Source: Bacillota bacterium | GTDB lineage: Bacteria > Bacillota_I > Bacilli_A > Acholeplasmatales > Acholeplasmataceae | DNA: 31,679 nt | Assembly: GCA_023431045.1 (NCBI GenBank) | Contig: JAEYXZ010000124.1 | Location: 1 to 31,679, forward strand | Direction of reading: 5' to 3' | Shown: positions 30,842 through 31,679 of the stretch, one piece after another | Position numbering within the stretch: position 1 is the stretch's first letter | Layout of the letters: each line of letters begins with the position of its first letter | Program-made: the position numbers and the translations under genes | The notes under the pieces: generated by a model | What the model saw: the letters and a program-made list of their open reading frames with translations, nothing else | Told to the model about the DNA's origin: nothing | Databases searched by the model: none

Positions 30842-31039
30842 TTATTGTTTATTAAACAAGTATTCGTAATCAAGATCATGGAAGAATTCAAGTACTAACT
30901 TCACTTCAGAAATCGTAAAGTCATGTAAGCAATGTATTTTATCTAATAAAGCTTGTACCGAGAGATGTAGGTGACTTGCTAAAGTGTTTATATGAATGTC
31001 ACGTTTGATCATCTCAGCTTTTAAGTTCGCGTACACCAT
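30842..31039 (-). CDS. Small helix-turn-helix-like protein
   Basis: From ATG 31039 the protein has 65 residues. The pattern NLKAEMIKRDIHINTLASHLHLSVQALLDKI looks like the first helices of a Cro/CI-type domain, and the end FFHDLDYEYLFNKQ matches the usual tail of small phage-type HTH proteins (decision to form -EYLF-). It is probably a small DNA-binding regulator. I chose this ATG because AGGA lies 5-6 bases upstream; a start nine codons earlier at 31066 lacks a ribosome site. It has a perfect consensus promoter and is divergent from the XRE gene. Confidence 0.7.
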   Translation of the reverse strand: MVYANLKAEMIKRDIHINTLASHLHLSVQALLDKIHCLHDFTISEVKLVLEFFHDLDYEYLFNKQ

Positions 31040-31053
31040 AGCCGTCCTCATAT

Positions 31054-31067
31054 TATGCTTTTGCATA
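31054..31067. promoter_or_regulatory. Small palindrome TATGC-TTTT-GCATA in the HTH gene leader
   Basis: A 5-bp inverted repeat with 4-base centre lies just after the predicted transcription start (about 31072) of the small HTH gene. It could be a binding site for either neighbouring regulator; short and of low certainty. Confidence 0.3.
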
Positions 31068-31078
31068 TTTTTTTAATT

Positions 31079-31107
31079 ATTATATATGCGTTTGAATATA
31101 TTGTCAA
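31079..31107 (-). promoter_or_regulatory. Perfect consensus promoter of the small HTH gene
   Basis: On the minus strand TTGACA (31102-31107), 17-base spacer, TATAAT (31079-31084): a full sigma-A consensus, the best in the window. Such strength before a regulator gene suggests that it is normally held in check. Confidence 0.9.
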
Positions 31108-31174
31108 GTTATATCATTATGTTTTTTATGCATTTTAGTTAAAATAGTGTAAAATGATGAAAAGGAGCATGATG

Positions 31175-31546
31175 ATGACTATTTATGATCGCATTTCTGA
31201 ACTTTTAAAACAACAACATCAATCACGAAAGGATTTATCAGAAGCAACCGGTATTAGTTATAATACCCTCACAAGTTTGTTTCAACGTCAATCCGATAAT
31301 ATGAAACTATCAACTATCCAAGCCATTGCTGATTTTTTAAATGTGACCGTTGAGTATCTCATCACCGGTAATCATACAAAGAATCAATTAAAGGAACAAT
31401 CTGTATTTGATGGTGATATCAATAAAGGTGAAGATCGTATCGAACAAGAACTCATTAAAGTTGCGAAAAAGTTAAGTCAAAAACATAAAACAATCTTACT
31501 CGCTAAAGCGTATGAACTAGAAGATAATGAGAAAAATTCAAAATAG
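31175..31546 (+). CDS. XRE-family transcriptional regulator
   Basis: The protein has a Cro/CI-type HTH at its N terminus: MTIYDRISELLKQQHQSRKD, LSEATGISYNTLTSLFQR, LSTIQAIADFLNVTVEYLIT. A linker (about 70-90) and a C-terminal helical region with IEQELIKVAKKLSQKHKTIL follow; that tail may serve dimerisation. From ATG 31175 it has 123 residues; three ATGs stand in a row after AAAAGGAG, and this one has the best spacing. Targets are unknown; the divergent small HTH gene and its consensus promoter are natural candidates. It ends at a strong terminator. Confidence 0.88.
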   Translation: MTIYDRISELLKQQHQSRKDLSEATGISYNTLTSLFQRQSDNMKLSTIQAIADFLNVTVEYLITGNHTKNQLKEQSVFDGDINKGEDRIEQELIKVAKKLSQKHKTILLAKAYELEDNEKNSK

Positions 31547-31551
31547 TATAT

Positions 31552-31592
31552 AAAAAAGGTGATACAGATAATCTGTAGCACCTATTTTTTTA
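31552..31592. terminator. Terminator between XRE gene and the right-edge gene
   Basis: AGGTG-A-TACAG and CTGTA-G-CACCT pair (31557-31583) with one mismatch, with A and T runs on either side. The stop codon of the minus-strand edge gene (31590-31592) lies in the T run, so it can serve both genes. Confidence 0.8.
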
Positions 31593-31679
31593 ATATGCTC
31601 TTGCAAATAAAATATTTTGTTTAGCCTTTTTGCCTGTTACTGGACAAATCTCACTAATTAAGTCACCTTTAAGTATGAC
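31590..31679 (-). CDS. C-terminal end of an unidentified protein (partial)
   Basis: An open frame enters from the right edge on the minus strand and ends in TAA at 31590-31592, giving 29 residues that include GDLISEICPVTGKKAKQN and end in LFARAY. Convergent position and shared terminator support a real gene end. I do not recognise the protein; the start and most of the gene are outside the window. Confidence 0.55.
   Translation of the reverse strand, partial: VILKGDLISEICPVTGKKAKQNILFARAY

Noticed and set aside
1..31679. Mycoplasma code with TGA read as tryptophan
   Set aside because: TGA serves as the stop in several genes with immediate downstream starts (ATGA overlaps at fmt and uvrC), and Trp residues use TGG.
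1..31679. CRISPR arrays, tRNA or rRNA genes, insertion sequences
   Set aside because: No regularly spaced repeats, cloverleaf with T-arm sequence, rRNA segments or transposase frames were seen.

Overview
The window looks like chromosomal DNA of a wall-less, low-GC member of the Acholeplasma branch of the Mollicutes/Firmicutes. It is AT-rich and very compact, with short intergenic gaps, overlapping genes and stop codons inside terminator loops. Its core genes are Firmicutes-like: LemA, RNase J, RqcH, long-form HPF and the rimP-nusA-ylxR-ylxQ-infB-rbfA order. TGA is used as a genuine stop codon (for example at the ends of fmt, uvrC and the pgpA-like gene), so this is the standard bacterial code and not the Mycoplasma/Spiroplasma code. 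The assignment to Acholeplasmataceae is inference; no rRNA gene is present to confirm it.

Left part, almost entirely minus strand (1-15184). Transcription runs right to left. It starts at a strong promoter upstream of rimP and reads through the translation/transcription-factor operon rimP-nusA-ylxR-ylxQ-infB-rbfA, which ends in a clear terminator. A second unit begins with priA and continues through fmt, a pgpA-like gene and a six-helix membrane protein with a decayed HD-GYP domain. metK follows with its own promoter and a SAM-I (S-box) riboswitch whose terminator and antiterminator can both be read. lemA has a promoter inside the end of metK, then an internal terminator, then a DUF3137 membrane gene, a Nudix hydrolase and secA, which runs off the left edge.

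Middle (15263-23560). coaD and a small lipoprotein lie on the plus strand, divergent from rimP. An XRE-type regulator fused to about ten membrane segments and a Cof-type HAD phosphatase lie on the minus strand. RNase J is on the plus strand. A DEDDh exonuclease, uvrC, rpoZ and gmk are on the minus strand.

Right part (23589-31679). rqcH and a Mn-type sodA are on the plus strand. A hypothetical gene, long-form hpf, a shortened ComFC-like zinc-finger gene and an EF-G paralogue are on the minus strand. yidD overlaps an esterase on the plus strand. A 266-base convergent gap after the esterase contains strong inverted repeats and what may be a decayed HepT-like (HEPN) toxin gene. Two small divergent helix-turn-helix genes follow, and a partial gene touches the right edge.

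The genes are mainly housekeeping: protein export, translation initiation and quality control, ribosome hibernation, RNA decay, DNA repair and coenzyme/SAM supply. The gene order retains pieces of ancestral Firmicutes clusters: rqcH next to gmk-rpoZ, priA next to fmt without def between them, and a ComFC remnant next to hpf. The most notable observations are a full-length PriA that has lost essentially all helicase/ATPase motifs and half its zinc ligands, the degenerate membrane HD-GYP protein, the reduced ComFC, attenuator-like hairpins before rimP and between lemA and the DUF3137 gene, and the structured convergent region at 30.6-30.8 kb. I did not find a convincing new multi-gene system.
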